A stretch of 64,000 bases of DNA from an uncultured Eubacterium sp. (GCA_910577225.1 CAJTMV010000013.1:15119-79118), one strand, 5' to 3'. Shown: positions 51,443-61,156, counted from the stretch's first letter. Notes: generated from the sequence alone by a model not told the origin. Numbers and translations are program-made.

Positions 51443-51469
51443 TGAACAGATCATATTAGGAGGACAAAT

Positions 51470-52621
51470 ATGCTTAGTTACGTTGGAGAGACAATGAGTA
51501 ACCTCCTGCACCAGACAGCATTTTTTAACCTGACATGGGGCAATTATCTGATGATTCTGGTTGCCTGTGTGTTTTTATATCTTGCAATCGCAAAAGGGTA
51601 TGAACCGTTACTGCTTGTGCCGATTGCATTTGGAATGCTGCTTGTAAATATTTATCCGGACATTATGGCGAGTCCGGAAGAAACAAGCAATGGTGTTGGC
51701 GGATTACTGTATTATTTTTATACGTTAGACGAATGGTCGATCCTTCCGTCACTGATTTTCTTAGGTGTCGGGGCGATGACAGACTTTGGGCCGCTGATTG
51801 CCAATCCGATCAGCTTTCTGATGGGCGCCGCGGCACAGTTTGGTATTTACATGGCTTATTTTATGGCGATTCTGATGGGCTTTAACGATAAGGCAGCGGC
51901 AGCGATTTCCATTATCGGCGGCGCCGACGGGCCGACGTCTATTTTCCTGGCCGGGAAACTCGGACAGGCAGCTTTGATGGGACCGATCGCGGTAGCGGCG
52001 TATTCGTACATGTCTTTGGTACCGGTTATTCAGCCGCCGATTATGAAAGCGCTGACGACAAAAAAAGAACGTCAGATCAAAATGCAGAATCTTCGCCCGG
52101 TATCCAGGCTGGAGAAGATTTTATTCCCGATCGTTGTAACGATTATCGTCTGTTTACTGCTTCCGACGACCGCTCCGCTGGTAGGTATGCTGATGCTTGG
52201 CAACCTGTTCCGCGAGTCCGGCGTTGTCAGACAGCTGACAGACACGGCGTCGAACGCGCTGATGTATATCGTGGTTATTCTGCTCGGTACATCGGTTGGC
52301 GCATCTACAAGCGCAGAAGCATTTTTGAATTTTAGTACGTTAAAGATCGTGGCGCTTGGTCTGATCGCGTTTGCATTCGGTACGGCGGCAGGCGTACTGC
52401 TTGGAAAGCTGCTCTGCGTACTGACGCATGGAAAGATCAATCCGCTGATTGGCTCTGCAGGCGTATCCGCAGTTCCTATGGCAGCGCGTGTATCCCAGAA
52501 GGTGGGCGCTGAGGAAGATCCGACAAACTTCTTACTGATGCACGCAATGGGACCAAACGTTGCAGGCGTTATCGGTACTGCAGTAGCAGCCGGAACCTTT
52601 ATGGCAATCTTTGGTATATAA
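51470..52621 (+). CDS. Sodium-translocating decarboxylase beta subunit
   Basis: 383-aa membrane protein of the OadB/MmdB/GcdB family with about ten membrane segments. It decarboxylates carboxybiotin and exports Na+. Conserved stretches: LPSLIFLGVGAMTDFGPLI, the family motif IIGGADGPTSIF (with the essential aspartate), GTSVGASTSAEAFLN, and GAEEDPTNFLLMHAMGPNVAG near the end. Membership in the family is clear; the family does not distinguish oxaloacetate from methylmalonyl-CoA systems. Confidence 0.94.
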   Translation: MLSYVGETMSNLLHQTAFFNLTWGNYLMILVACVFLYLAIAKGYEPLLLVPIAFGMLLVNIYPDIMASPEETSNGVGGLLYYFYTLDEWSILPSLIFLGVGAMTDFGPLIANPISFLMGAAAQFGIYMAYFMAILMGFNDKAAAAISIIGGADGPTSIFLAGKLGQAALMGPIAVAAYSYMSLVPVIQPPIMKALTTKKERQIKMQNLRPVSRLEKILFPIVVTIIVCLLLPTTAPLVGMLMLGNLFRESGVVRQLTDTASNALMYIVVILLGTSVGASTSAEAFLNFSTLKIVALGLIAFAFGTAAGVLLGKLLCVLTHGKINPLIGSAGVSAVPMAARVSQKVGAEEDPTNFLLMHAMGPNVAGVIGTAVAAGTFMAIFGI

Positions 52622-52639
52622 CAGGGAGGAATAAAAAAG

Positions 52640-54058
52640 ATGGCAGAAGTTGCAAAAAAACCGTTAAAAATTACGGAAACGATATTACGTGACGCGCACC
52701 AGTCTCTGATCGCAACAAGAATGACGACCGAGCAGATGCTTCCGATCGTCGATAAGATGGACAGAGTCGGTTTTCATGCGGTAGAATGCTGGGGCGGAGC
52801 TACATTTGACGCATCCCTTCGTTTCTTAAAAGAAGATCCGTGGGACAGACTGCGCAAATTAAAAGCAGGTTTTAAAAATACAAAGCTGCAGATGTTATTC
52901 CGCGGCCAGAATATTCTTGGATACCGTCCGTATGCAGACGACGTCGTAGAGTATTTCGTACAAAAATCGATTGCAAACGGCATCGATATTATTCGTATTT
53001 TTGACTGTCTGAACGATCTTCGGAATCTCCAGACAGCAGTGACGGCATGTAATAAAGAAAAGGGACATGCGCAGGTAGCGCTGTCCTATACGCTGGGCGA
53101 CGCTTATACGCTGGAATACTGGACACAGATGGCAAAGAAAATCGAAGAAATGGGAGCAGATTCGATCTGTATCAAAGATATGGCAGGACTTTTGGTGCCG
53201 CAGGAGGCAGATACGCTTGTGCGTGCGCTGAAATCTTCCACAGATCTTCCGATCGAGCTGCACACGCATTATACGTCCGGTGTGGCGTCCATGACCTATA
53301 TGAAAGCGGTGGAGGCAGGCTGCGATATTGTGGATACTGCAATGTCTCCGTTCGCGCTTGGTACGTCTCAGCCTGCGACAGAAGTTATGGTAGAAGCATT
53401 CCGGGGTTCTGCCTATGATACCGGTCTGGATCAGAACCTGCTGGCGGAAATTGCCGATTATTTCCGGCCGATGCGTGAAGAAGCGCTGGAAAGCGGTCTG
53501 ATGAATCCGAAGGTACTCGGCGTTAATATTAAAACGCTGTTATATCAGGTGCCGGGCGGAATGCTGTCCAACCTGATTTCCCAGTTAAAAGAGCAGGGAA
53601 AGGAAGACAAGTACGAAGAAGTGCTTGCAGAAGTGCCGCGTGTGCGTAAAGACCTGGGAGAACCGCCGCTTGTAACGCCGTCTTCCCAGATCGTAGGGAC
53701 ACAGGCTGTATTTAACGTACTGATGGGCGAACGATATAAGGTTGCTACAAAAGAGACGAAAGACGTATTACTTGGAAAATACGGTCAGACGGTAAAGCCT
53801 TTTAACCCGGAAGTCGTTGACAAAGTACTTGGCGAAGATAAGAAAAACGCCATTACCTGTCGTCCGGCAGATCTGCTGGAGCCGGAATTGTCCAAGATCG
53901 AAGCGGAGATGAAACAGTGGAAGCAGCAGGATGAGGACGTATTGTCTTACGCTCTGTTCCCACAGGTAGCTACCGAATTTTTCAAATACCGCGAAGCACA
54001 GCAAAAGAAAGTAGACGCTTCTGTGGCTGATACGAAAAATGGGGCATATCCGGTTTAA
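52640..54058 (+). CDS. Oxaloacetate decarboxylase alpha / 5S-type carboxyltransferase
   Basis: 472 aa, the TIM-barrel carboxyltransferase of the pyruvate carboxylase/OadA/transcarboxylase 5S group: ETILRDAHQSLIATRMT at the start, then AVECWGGATFDASLRFLKED, metal-binding ELHTHYTSGVASMTY, and LGTSQPATEVMVEAF. It ends without a biotinyl domain, which is supplied by the separate carrier protein. It exchanges CO2 between oxaloacetate and pyruvate. A hairpin terminator follows, ending the five-gene operon. Confidence 0.92.
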   Translation: MAEVAKKPLKITETILRDAHQSLIATRMTTEQMLPIVDKMDRVGFHAVECWGGATFDASLRFLKEDPWDRLRKLKAGFKNTKLQMLFRGQNILGYRPYADDVVEYFVQKSIANGIDIIRIFDCLNDLRNLQTAVTACNKEKGHAQVALSYTLGDAYTLEYWTQMAKKIEEMGADSICIKDMAGLLVPQEADTLVRALKSSTDLPIELHTHYTSGVASMTYMKAVEAGCDIVDTAMSPFALGTSQPATEVMVEAFRGSAYDTGLDQNLLAEIADYFRPMREEALESGLMNPKVLGVNIKTLLYQVPGGMLSNLISQLKEQGKEDKYEEVLAEVPRVRKDLGEPPLVTPSSQIVGTQAVFNVLMGERYKVATKETKDVLLGKYGQTVKPFNPEVVDKVLGEDKKNAITCRPADLLEPELSKIEAEMKQWKQQDEDVLSYALFPQVATEFFKYREAQQKKVDASVADTKNGAYPV

Positions 54059-54066
54059 TAAAAAGG

Positions 54067-54104
54067 AAAAAGGTGTTGTGAACAACGTTTGCAGCACCTT
54101 TTAT
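54067..54104 (+). terminator. Terminator of the decarboxylase operon
   Basis: AAAAAGGTGTTG pairs with CAGCACCTTTT (one G-T pair) across a 13-base loop region, followed by TTTTAT. Confidence 0.75.
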
Positions 54105-54152
54105 ATCAAATGAGATTGTAATGTAATTTTACACTCGATCAGGGAGGTATCT

Positions 54153-56153
54153 ATGAAAAAGAAGACTCTGAAAAAGAAGACTCTGCTGCGCGGAATGCTG
54201 CTTGCTTTTTTGTGCAGTATGATGATTCTGGGTTTTCAGACGAATGTAAAAGCAGAAACGGGGAATTACTATCTGAAAGTAAATAAGGGAACCAACGTGG
54301 TAACGGTCTATACGCATGACGATAAACCTTATACCGCTTTTATATGCTCAGCCGGATATGCAACGCCGATTGGGACGTTTTATACGATGAATAAATATAC
54401 CTGGTGGACGCTGGATGGTCCAAGCTATGGTCAGTACTGTACGAGAATTACCGGCTCCATATTGTTTCATTCGGTATGGTATTTTGCTCAAAATAAAACG
54501 ACGCAGTCTTATGTGCAGTATAACAGGCTCGGTTCGCTTGCCTCGCACGGATGTGTGCGCGTTACGACTGCCGCGGCAAAATGGATTTATGACAACTGTC
54601 CGCTGCGTACGAAGGTAATTATCTTTAACGGCAATTCCAGCGACGATCCGCTTGGCAAGCCGGCTTTTATCAAAGTGAACGCTGCCGCACGCATGGGCTG
54701 GGATCCGACCGATCCGGATCCGGACAATACATACGCTACGAAAAACACACAGCCAAAAATCGTTGTCAAAAGCACGAATGTGAAGGCACAGTATAACGGC
54801 AAATTTACTCCGGTGGAAATGAAGGCATATGATTCGGCAGGCAATCAGCTGAGTCAGGCATGGATTCACACTTCCGGTACGGTCAATACAAAGAAAATGG
54901 GCAGTTATCCGGTTACGTATTCGCTGACGGATTCTTTTGGCCGGAACGCTTCGGTGACAGTCACATATACGGTTGGCGACGCAAGTAAGGCTACGATATC
55001 CGGAGTACGGAAAGAGATTACAAAAGAATATAAATCGACAGTGAATCTGCGGTCCAAAGTTACGGCTAAAAATTCCATGGGTACGGTTCTGACCGATAAG
55101 ATTGTAACCAAAGTGCGCAAGCCGGGAACAAAAGAATATAAGGGTGTGCGTGCAGAAAATCTGAAGCTGAATCATACCGGAACGTATCGGATTATGTATT
55201 ATCTGAAAAATCCGACCAATAAGCTGGTGACAGAAGAATACATGAAGATTATTGTCAAAGATACGAAAAAGCCGGAAATAAAAAGTAAAGATAATTTTTC
55301 CGCTATGAAGCTCGAAGCAGGCACAGCTTCGGTGAATTACAAAAAACTGATTTCCGGTGTGACGGCAAAGCTGGTCTCAGGCAAAAATATGACGTCCAGA
55401 ATCAGTATCAAAGTCACGGACCCGGATGGAAAGTTAAAGACGGTTTCTAAAAACGGTTCTTACAAATTTGCGGGAGCGGGAACATACACAGTACACTATT
55501 ATTGTTCCAATCCGGAAAAAAGTCTGAAAACCGGAAAATATCTCGTGGCAGAAAAGAAAAGAAAGCTGGTCGTGGCTGAAAAAGAACCGGAACAGCCGAC
55601 AAATCCGACGGAACCAGAAAATCCGGAGCAGCCGGTAAATCCGACGGAGCCAGGGAATCCGGAACAGCCGGTAAATCCAGCGGAACCAGTTCAGCCGGTA
55701 AATCCGACAGAACCAGGGAATCCGGAACAGCCGGTAAATCCGACGGAACCGGTTCAGCCAGTAAACCCGTCGCAGCCGGCAGAACCAACGGAAGTATCCG
55801 CGGTACATGTGATTTTGATACCGTCTGATATTTTCGGCGCGGCAGGGTCTGTTGTGAACGTTTTGCAGAATGTTTCGGTGAATACGACGACGACCATGTC
55901 GGACGGCACACAAAAAATGTCCACAACGACAGATGGGATACAGTATGTGATTACTTATCAGCTGAATCCGGACACAGTGGAGACAACGATCATGCTGACA
56001 GACAGCACAGATCTTTTCATTGCGGATATAGGCACTTACAGAATTACATACCAGTATGCAGACGAAAAAGGGAATATGGTGCAGCGGACCCGTACGATCT
56101 GGGCAGAAGCTCCCAATTATATGAATTCTGCACTGTCAAAAAACAATGGGTAA
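54153..56153 (+). CDS. Secreted L,D-transpeptidase with Ig-like and proline-rich regions
   Basis: 666 aa. Signal peptide about 1-34. YkuD L,D-transpeptidase domain about 38-150 with the catalytic motif LASHGCVRVTTAAAKW (Cys134). Two to three Ig-like modules follow (about 185-275, 276-370, 375-470). A proline-rich region (about 483-548) is built from NPEQPVNPTEP-type repeats. The C-terminal module of about 115 residues is beta-rich. No sortase motif. It would crosslink peptidoglycan or attach to it, with the proline-rich part spanning the wall. It begins with a duplicated KKKTLKKKTL. The last 8 bases overlap the next gene. Confidence 0.92.
   Translation: MKKKTLKKKTLLRGMLLAFLCSMMILGFQTNVKAETGNYYLKVNKGTNVVTVYTHDDKPYTAFICSAGYATPIGTFYTMNKYTWWTLDGPSYGQYCTRITGSILFHSVWYFAQNKTTQSYVQYNRLGSLASHGCVRVTTAAAKWIYDNCPLRTKVIIFNGNSSDDPLGKPAFIKVNAAARMGWDPTDPDPDNTYATKNTQPKIVVKSTNVKAQYNGKFTPVEMKAYDSAGNQLSQAWIHTSGTVNTKKMGSYPVTYSLTDSFGRNASVTVTYTVGDASKATISGVRKEITKEYKSTVNLRSKVTAKNSMGTVLTDKIVTKVRKPGTKEYKGVRAENLKLNHTGTYRIMYYLKNPTNKLVTEEYMKIIVKDTKKPEIKSKDNFSAMKLEAGTASVNYKKLISGVTAKLVSGKNMTSRISIKVTDPDGKLKTVSKNGSYKFAGAGTYTVHYYCSNPEKSLKTGKYLVAEKKRKLVVAEKEPEQPTNPTEPENPEQPVNPTEPGNPEQPVNPAEPVQPVNPTEPGNPEQPVNPTEPVQPVNPSQPAEPTEVSAVHVILIPSDIFGAAGSVVNVLQNVSVNTTTTMSDGTQKMSTTTDGIQYVITYQLNPDTVETTIMLTDSTDLFIADIGTYRITYQYADEKGNMVQRTRTIWAEAPNYMNSALSKNNG
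55596..55793 (+). repeat. Proline-rich coding repeats in the L,D-transpeptidase gene
   Basis: Near-identical short units coding for NPEQPVNPTEPG, in varied order, encode the wall-spanning region. Such arrays change length by slippage. Confidence 0.85.
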
Positions 56154-57078
56154 TACAAATGATCTGACGAACCGTATCAACGAACGCTATAGCACGATGA
56201 GCAGAGGACAAAAGCTGCTGGCGACTTACATAACGGATAACTATGATAAAGCTGTATTTTTAACGGCGGCCAGATTAGGGGAGGCCGTCGGCGTCAGCGA
56301 ATCTACGGTGGTACGGTTTGCCGCGCAGCTTGGATATAAAGGATATCCGCAGTTTCAAAGAGCTCTGGAAGAGATGGTACGCGGCAGACTGGACGCGGTT
56401 TCACGTATCGAAGTTACATACGGCAGAATCAGCCGGTCCAGAGTGCTTGATTCTGTGCTAAAGTCAGATATGGAAAAGATAAAAGATACCTGTGAAAAGA
56501 TCGATCAGAATGCATTTGAGATGGCTGTGGAGACGATTTTAACTGCCAGACGGATTTATGTGATCGGTATTCGCAGCTGTGCGCCGCTTGCCGCGTTTCT
56601 GGCGTTTTATTTAAACTATATTTTTGATCGGGTGATACTGTTACATACAAACAGTTCCAGTGAAATATTTGAGCAGATGGTACGTATCAGCAGGGAGGAT
56701 GTGATTATAGGGATCAGTTTTCCCAGATATTCCCTGCGTACCCTGAAAGCGCTGGAATTTGCCAATCATCGGAGTGCGAAGGTAATTACGCTGACAGACA
56801 GCGTTCATTCTCCGATGAATCTTTACTCTTCCTGCAATCTGATCGCAGAAAGCAATATGGCGTCCATTGTGGACTCTCTTGTCGCGCCGTTAAGCGTGAT
56901 CAACGCACTGATTGTCGCGCTGTGTATGCGCAGACAGGATGAGGTGGCGGATACGCTTGAGTCGTTAGAGCAGATCTGGGACGACTATCAGGTGTACGAG
57001 AACGATGAAATCGACTACATTGACGATAAGCTAAAAATGCGGTATGCACAGGCAAAAGATCAGGATGAATGTGTATGA
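56146..57078 (+). CDS. MurR/RpiR-family transcriptional regulator
   Basis: 310 aa. An N-terminal HTH_6 domain (LGEAVGVSESTVVRFAAQLG, about 45-64) is followed by a SIS domain that binds phosphosugars (YVIGIRSCAPLAAFLAFYL, IIGISFPRYSLRTLKALEFA, VITLTDSVHSP). It begins inside the last codons of the L,D-transpeptidase gene, so both are probably co-transcribed, which hints at a link between wall sugar metabolites and this gene pair. Effector unknown. Confidence 0.92.
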   Translation: MGNTNDLTNRINERYSTMSRGQKLLATYITDNYDKAVFLTAARLGEAVGVSESTVVRFAAQLGYKGYPQFQRALEEMVRGRLDAVSRIEVTYGRISRSRVLDSVLKSDMEKIKDTCEKIDQNAFEMAVETILTARRIYVIGIRSCAPLAAFLAFYLNYIFDRVILLHTNSSSEIFEQMVRISREDVIIGISFPRYSLRTLKALEFANHRSAKVITLTDSVHSPMNLYSSCNLIAESNMASIVDSLVAPLSVINALIVALCMRRQDEVADTLESLEQIWDDYQVYENDEIDYIDDKLKMRYAQAKDQDECV

Positions 57079-57109
57079 TGGATGAATGTGTATGATAAAG
57101 GAGAAGGAA

Positions 57110-58384
57110 ATGTCTGAACAGATCATAGTGGCAGGAGGCGGGCCGGCCGGAATGATGGCGGCAATTGCAGCAGCCGCGCAGGGCAGTCGTGTTTTACTGC
57201 TGGAGCGGAATGAAAAAACCGGCAAAAAGCTGTATATTACCGGAAAAGGACGCTGCAATGTGACCAATGCCTGTCAGACGGACGAGATTTTTTCGCAGAT
57301 TGTCAGAAATGCCAAATTTATGTACAGCGCGATTTATACGTATGATAATTTCCGGGTCATGGATTTTTTTGAACAAAACCGGACTCCCTTAAAAACAGAG
57401 CGGGGCGGACGCGTCTTTCCGGTATCGGATCATTCCTCCGATATTATCCGTGCGCTGGCAAAGGCGATGGAACGTCTTGGCGTCACGGTCCGGCTCCATA
57501 CGAGGATCGCGTCGGTGGTAAAAGAAAACGGTATGTTTTCTGTCACAGATACCGATGGCACGGTTTATGATGCGGCAAAAGTCATCCTGGCTACGGGCGG
57601 TCTGTCGTATCCGTCCACCGGGTCGACCGGAGATGGATATTTATTTGCCGAACGGTTCGGACATACGCTGATCCCGCCAAACCCAAGCCTGACAGCCATG
57701 TATACAAAGGAGTCGTATATTCCGAAGCTGCAGGGACTGGCGTTAAAAAACGTGCGTGCCAGGATTTCTGACGGCCGCAAAGTATTATATGACGATTTCG
57801 GGGAGCTTTTATTTACACATTTCGGGGTCAGCGGACCTTTGATGCTGCGTGCAAGCGCTCTTGTTCAGGAATGGCTGCAGAAAGGACCGCTGCGGCTGAA
57901 CATCGACCTAAAGCCGGCATTGACAGAGGAACAGCTGGATAAGCGTATTTTGCGTGATTTTGAACAGGCGCAGAACAAACAGTTTAAAAATACGCTGCAG
58001 CATCTGCTCCCGGCAAAGATGATTCCGGTAATGATCGAATTAAGCGGAATTGAACCGGAGAAAAAAGTCAATGAGATTACAAAGGAAGAGCGAAGACATC
58101 TGACAGAACAGCTGAAAAATTTTCCGGCGCATCTGACAGGGCTTCGTGATTTTAACGAAGCGATTATTACAAGAGGAGGCGTCAGCGTCAAAGAAATCCA
58201 TCCTTCCACGATGGAATCAAAGCTGGTGCAGGGATTGTATTTTGCCGGAGAATTAATCGACGCAGACGCTCTGACGGGCGGATTTAATCTGCAGATCGCA
58301 TGGTCCAGCGGCTATCTGGCCGGCATGAGCGCAGCGCAGAGTCTGTCAGACGCAGCTGCAGCAGGGGAAAAGAAGAAAGGATAA
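57110..58384 (+). CDS. HI0933/BaiN-like FAD-dependent oxidoreductase
   Basis: 424 aa. N-terminal FAD-binding Rossmann motif (IIVAGGGPAGMMAAIAAA), family signatures NEKTGKKLYITGKGRCNVTN and TGGLSYPSTGSTGDGY, and the C-terminal FAGELIDADALTGGFNLQ with IAWSSGYLAG. The family includes BaiN (bile-acid related) but most members have no proven reaction. The ATG at 57110 has AAAGGAGAAGGAA directly upstream and removes eight residues from the longer frame opening at 57086. It starts 31 bases after the regulator. Confidence 0.9.
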   Translation: MSEQIIVAGGGPAGMMAAIAAAAQGSRVLLLERNEKTGKKLYITGKGRCNVTNACQTDEIFSQIVRNAKFMYSAIYTYDNFRVMDFFEQNRTPLKTERGGRVFPVSDHSSDIIRALAKAMERLGVTVRLHTRIASVVKENGMFSVTDTDGTVYDAAKVILATGGLSYPSTGSTGDGYLFAERFGHTLIPPNPSLTAMYTKESYIPKLQGLALKNVRARISDGRKVLYDDFGELLFTHFGVSGPLMLRASALVQEWLQKGPLRLNIDLKPALTEEQLDKRILRDFEQAQNKQFKNTLQHLLPAKMIPVMIELSGIEPEKKVNEITKEERRHLTEQLKNFPAHLTGLRDFNEAIITRGGVSVKEIHPSTMESKLVQGLYFAGELIDADALTGGFNLQIAWSSGYLAGMSAAQSLSDAAAAGEKKKG

Positions 58385-58408
58385 GAAGGAGAGAAAGGAA
58401 ACAGTTCC

Positions 58409-59089
58409 ATGGGCTTTAACATTGCAATAGACGGACCTTCCGGAGCGGGAAAAAGTACCATTGCCAAACGCCTTGCAAATGAGTTATCATTTGTATACGT
58501 AGATACGGGCGCCATGTACCGCGCGATGGCCCTTTATTTTCTACGGGAAAATATCGATCCGAAGGATGAGCAGGCGATCGCTGCCGCATGTACAAAGATC
58601 GACATCACCATTGCCTGGCAGGACGGTATCCAGTGCGTTTTGCTAAACGGTGAAAATGTCAACGGATATATTCGTGCCGAGGAAGTAGGTATTATGGCGT
58701 CGAATACGAGTATTTATCCGGTAGTTCGTACAAAACTGACGGCGCTTCAGCAAAAGCTGGCACAGACGAGCAACGTCATTATGGACGGCCGCGATATCGG
58801 CACCTGCGTGCTGCCGGACGCACAGGTTAAGATTTATCTGACGGCCGAGGTATCTGCACGCGCGAAAAGAAGATATGACGAACTCATTCAAAAGGGCGAA
58901 GAGGCGGATTATCATCAGATCGAAGCAGATATTATCGATCGCGACTATCGCGACATGCACAGGGAGATTTCGCCGTTAAAACAGGCTGACGACGCCATTT
59001 TGGTAGATTCTTCCGATATGGATATTGAGACAGTGCTTTCAGTCATCCGAACTATTTATGAAAAAGCAGTGATGAAAGGGAAAGAATGA
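58409..59089 (+). CDS. cmk: Cytidylate kinase
   Basis: Phosphorylates CMP and dCMP. 226 aa with Walker A GPSGAGKSTIAKRLA, VDTGAMYRAMALY and RDIGTCVLPDAQVKIYL. Normal length. Its stop overlaps the ispH start (ATGA). The order cmk-ispH-rpsA is conserved in many Clostridia. Confidence 0.97.
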   Translation: MGFNIAIDGPSGAGKSTIAKRLANELSFVYVDTGAMYRAMALYFLRENIDPKDEQAIAAACTKIDITIAWQDGIQCVLLNGENVNGYIRAEEVGIMASNTSIYPVVRTKLTALQQKLAQTSNVIMDGRDIGTCVLPDAQVKIYLTAEVSARAKRRYDELIQKGEEADYHQIEADIIDRDYRDMHREISPLKQADDAILVDSSDMDIETVLSVIRTIYEKAVMKGKE

Positions 59090-59955
59090 ACGTTACAGTA
59101 GCAAAAAGCGCCGGTTTTTGTTTTGGAGTCAAACGGGCGGTTAATAAAGTCTATGAACAGGCCGATATAAAAAGAGGGCCTATTTATACTTACGGACCGA
59201 TCATCCATAACGAAGAGGTTGTCAAAGATCTGGAGGAAAAGGGCGTACAGGTACTGCATGATCTGGACGAGCTGACAGACGAACAAAAGAAAAAAGGAGG
59301 CACCGTGATTATTCGTTCGCACGGCGTATCCAAAGAAGTTTACGAAAGTCTGGCTCAGTGCGGGTTTGAAATCGAAGACGCGACCTGTCCGTTTGTTCTT
59401 AAAATCCATCAGATCGTAGAGGAGTTTTCAAATGACGGTTATGAAATCGTAATCATCGGCAGCAGCTCACATCCGGAAGTGGAAGGAATCCGGGGATGGT
59501 GTGATCCAGGGCATACGACTGTGATTGCGGATCAGAAAGAAGCGGAAAATTATAAGCCGGAATCCGGCAAAAAAGTGTGTATTGTGGCACAAACGACTTT
59601 TAATTACAAGAAATTTCAAGAATTAGTTGAAATTATTCAAAAAAAAGGTTATATTAGAGATATACGTGTATTGAATACAATTTGTAACGCTACAGAAGAA
59701 CGGCAGAATGAAGCAGCAAGTCTGGCAGAAACTTCCGATATAATGATTGTCATTGGAGGAAGGAGCAGTTCGAATACGCAGAAACTGTATGAGATATGCA
59801 AAGAAGAATGTGCAAATACTTACTATATACAGACCGTAGCAGATTTACATTTATCTGAGACTGGTCACATTGATAACGTAGGTATTACCGCAGGGGCTTC
59901 CACCCCAAAGAAAATTATTGAGGAGGTTCAAAAGTATGTCAGAACAGAGCTTTGA
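59086..59955 (+). CDS. ispH: 4-hydroxy-3-methylbut-2-enyl diphosphate reductase
   Basis: Last enzyme of the MEP isoprenoid pathway, a [4Fe-4S] protein. 289 aa, with cluster cysteines in SAGFCFGVKRAV (C12), DATCPFVLK (about 96) and NTICNATEERQ (about 194), plus GGRSSSNTQKL. In many relatives IspH is fused to ribosomal protein S1; here the genes are separate but overlap by 20 bases in different frames, which looks like a split or pre-fusion state. Confidence 0.97.
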   Translation: MNVTVAKSAGFCFGVKRAVNKVYEQADIKRGPIYTYGPIIHNEEVVKDLEEKGVQVLHDLDELTDEQKKKGGTVIIRSHGVSKEVYESLAQCGFEIEDATCPFVLKIHQIVEEFSNDGYEIVIIGSSSHPEVEGIRGWCDPGHTTVIADQKEAENYKPESGKKVCIVAQTTFNYKKFQELVEIIQKKGYIRDIRVLNTICNATEERQNEAASLAETSDIMIVIGGRSSSNTQKLYEICKEECANTYYIQTVADLHLSETGHIDNVGITAGASTPKKIIEEVQKYVRTEL

Positions 59956-61021
59956 ACAAATGTTGGAAGAATCTTTTAAAACAATAAGAAACGGGGAGGT
60001 TGTTGAAGGTACTGTTATCGATGTAAAACCAGACGAAATCGTGCTTAATATCGGTTACAAGTCAGATGGTATCATTACGCGCAGTGAATACACCAATGAA
60101 CCAAACGTGGATCTTACTACCCTGATTGAAACAGGCAGTACTATGGAGGCAAAAGTTTTAAAAGTAAACGACGGCGACGGACAGGTATTATTAACCTACA
60201 AACGGCTTGCCGCAGAAAAAGGAAGCAAGAGACTGGAAGAAGCGTTTGAAAATCAGGAAGTGCTTACAGCAAAAGTAGCGCAGGTATTAAACGGCGGTTT
60301 AAGCGTGATTGTGGATGAAGCAAGAGTCTTTATTCCATCCAGCCTGGTGAGCGATGTGTATGAAAAAGACCTTACCAAATACGACGGACAGGAAATCGAG
60401 TTTGTAATTACCGAGTTCAATCCAAGAAGAAGAAGAATTATCGGCGACCGCAAACAGCTTCTGGTTGCAAAGAAAGAAGAGCAGCGCAAAGCATTGTTCG
60501 AAAGAATCAATGTAGGCGACGTAGTGGAAGGAACCGTAAAGAACGTTACAGATTTTGGCGCATTTATCGATCTGGGCGGCGCGGACGGTCTGCTGCATAT
60601 TTCCGAAATGTCCTGGGGACGTGTGGAAAGTCCGAAAAAAGCGTTTAAAGTGGGCGATGTCGTAAAAGTATTTATCAAAGATATCAACGATACAAAAATC
60701 GCGCTCAGCATGAAGTTCCCGGAAGACAATCCATGGAACAACGCAACGGAAAAATTCGCCGCAGGTACCGTCATTACCGGCAGAGTTGCAAGAATGACAG
60801 ATTTTGGCGCATTTGTAGAGCTGGCTCCGGGAATCGACGCGCTGCTGCATGTATCCCAGATTTCCAAAGAGCATATCGACAAACCGTCCGACGTATTAAA
60901 AGCAGGACAGGAGATCGAAGCGAAGATTGTGGATTTCAACGAAGCAGAGCGTAAGATCAGCTTAAGCATGAAAGCATTAATTCAGGAAGAAAATGCTGTG
61001 CAGGCAGAAGAAGAGGTATAA
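59936..61021 (+). CDS. rpsA: 30S ribosomal protein S1 homologue (four S1 domains)
   Basis: 361 aa with four S1 domains (about 15-88, 105-168, 190-258, 275-344), including VVEGTVKNVTDFGAFIDLGG and ITGRVARMTDFGAFVELAPG. Assists translation initiation or mRNA binding; Firmicutes S1 proteins are shorter than the six-domain E. coli protein. ATG at 59936 is preferred: GAGGAGG lies nine bases upstream, inside ispH. Followed by a terminator. Confidence 0.94.
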   Translation: MSEQSFEQMLEESFKTIRNGEVVEGTVIDVKPDEIVLNIGYKSDGIITRSEYTNEPNVDLTTLIETGSTMEAKVLKVNDGDGQVLLTYKRLAAEKGSKRLEEAFENQEVLTAKVAQVLNGGLSVIVDEARVFIPSSLVSDVYEKDLTKYDGQEIEFVITEFNPRRRRIIGDRKQLLVAKKEEQRKALFERINVGDVVEGTVKNVTDFGAFIDLGGADGLLHISEMSWGRVESPKKAFKVGDVVKVFIKDINDTKIALSMKFPEDNPWNNATEKFAAGTVITGRVARMTDFGAFVELAPGIDALLHVSQISKEHIDKPSDVLKAGQEIEAKIVDFNEAERKISLSMKALIQEENAVQAEEEV

Positions 61022-61062
61022 AAGGACGATGTAACCGGCAATCGCGGCCGACACATCAAAGT

Positions 61063-61107
61063 ACAGCATATAGACAGCATGCATACGGTTGTTTATATGC
61101 TGTTTTT
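61063..61107 (+). terminator. Terminator of the cmk-ispH-rpsA operon
   Basis: ACAGCATATA pairs with TATATGCTGT around a further partly paired loop, followed by TTTTT. Confidence 0.85.
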
Positions 61108-61156
61108 ATCAATCAGTTGTAATTAGAAAATTTTAGCAGGGGAGAGTTTGGACCGC

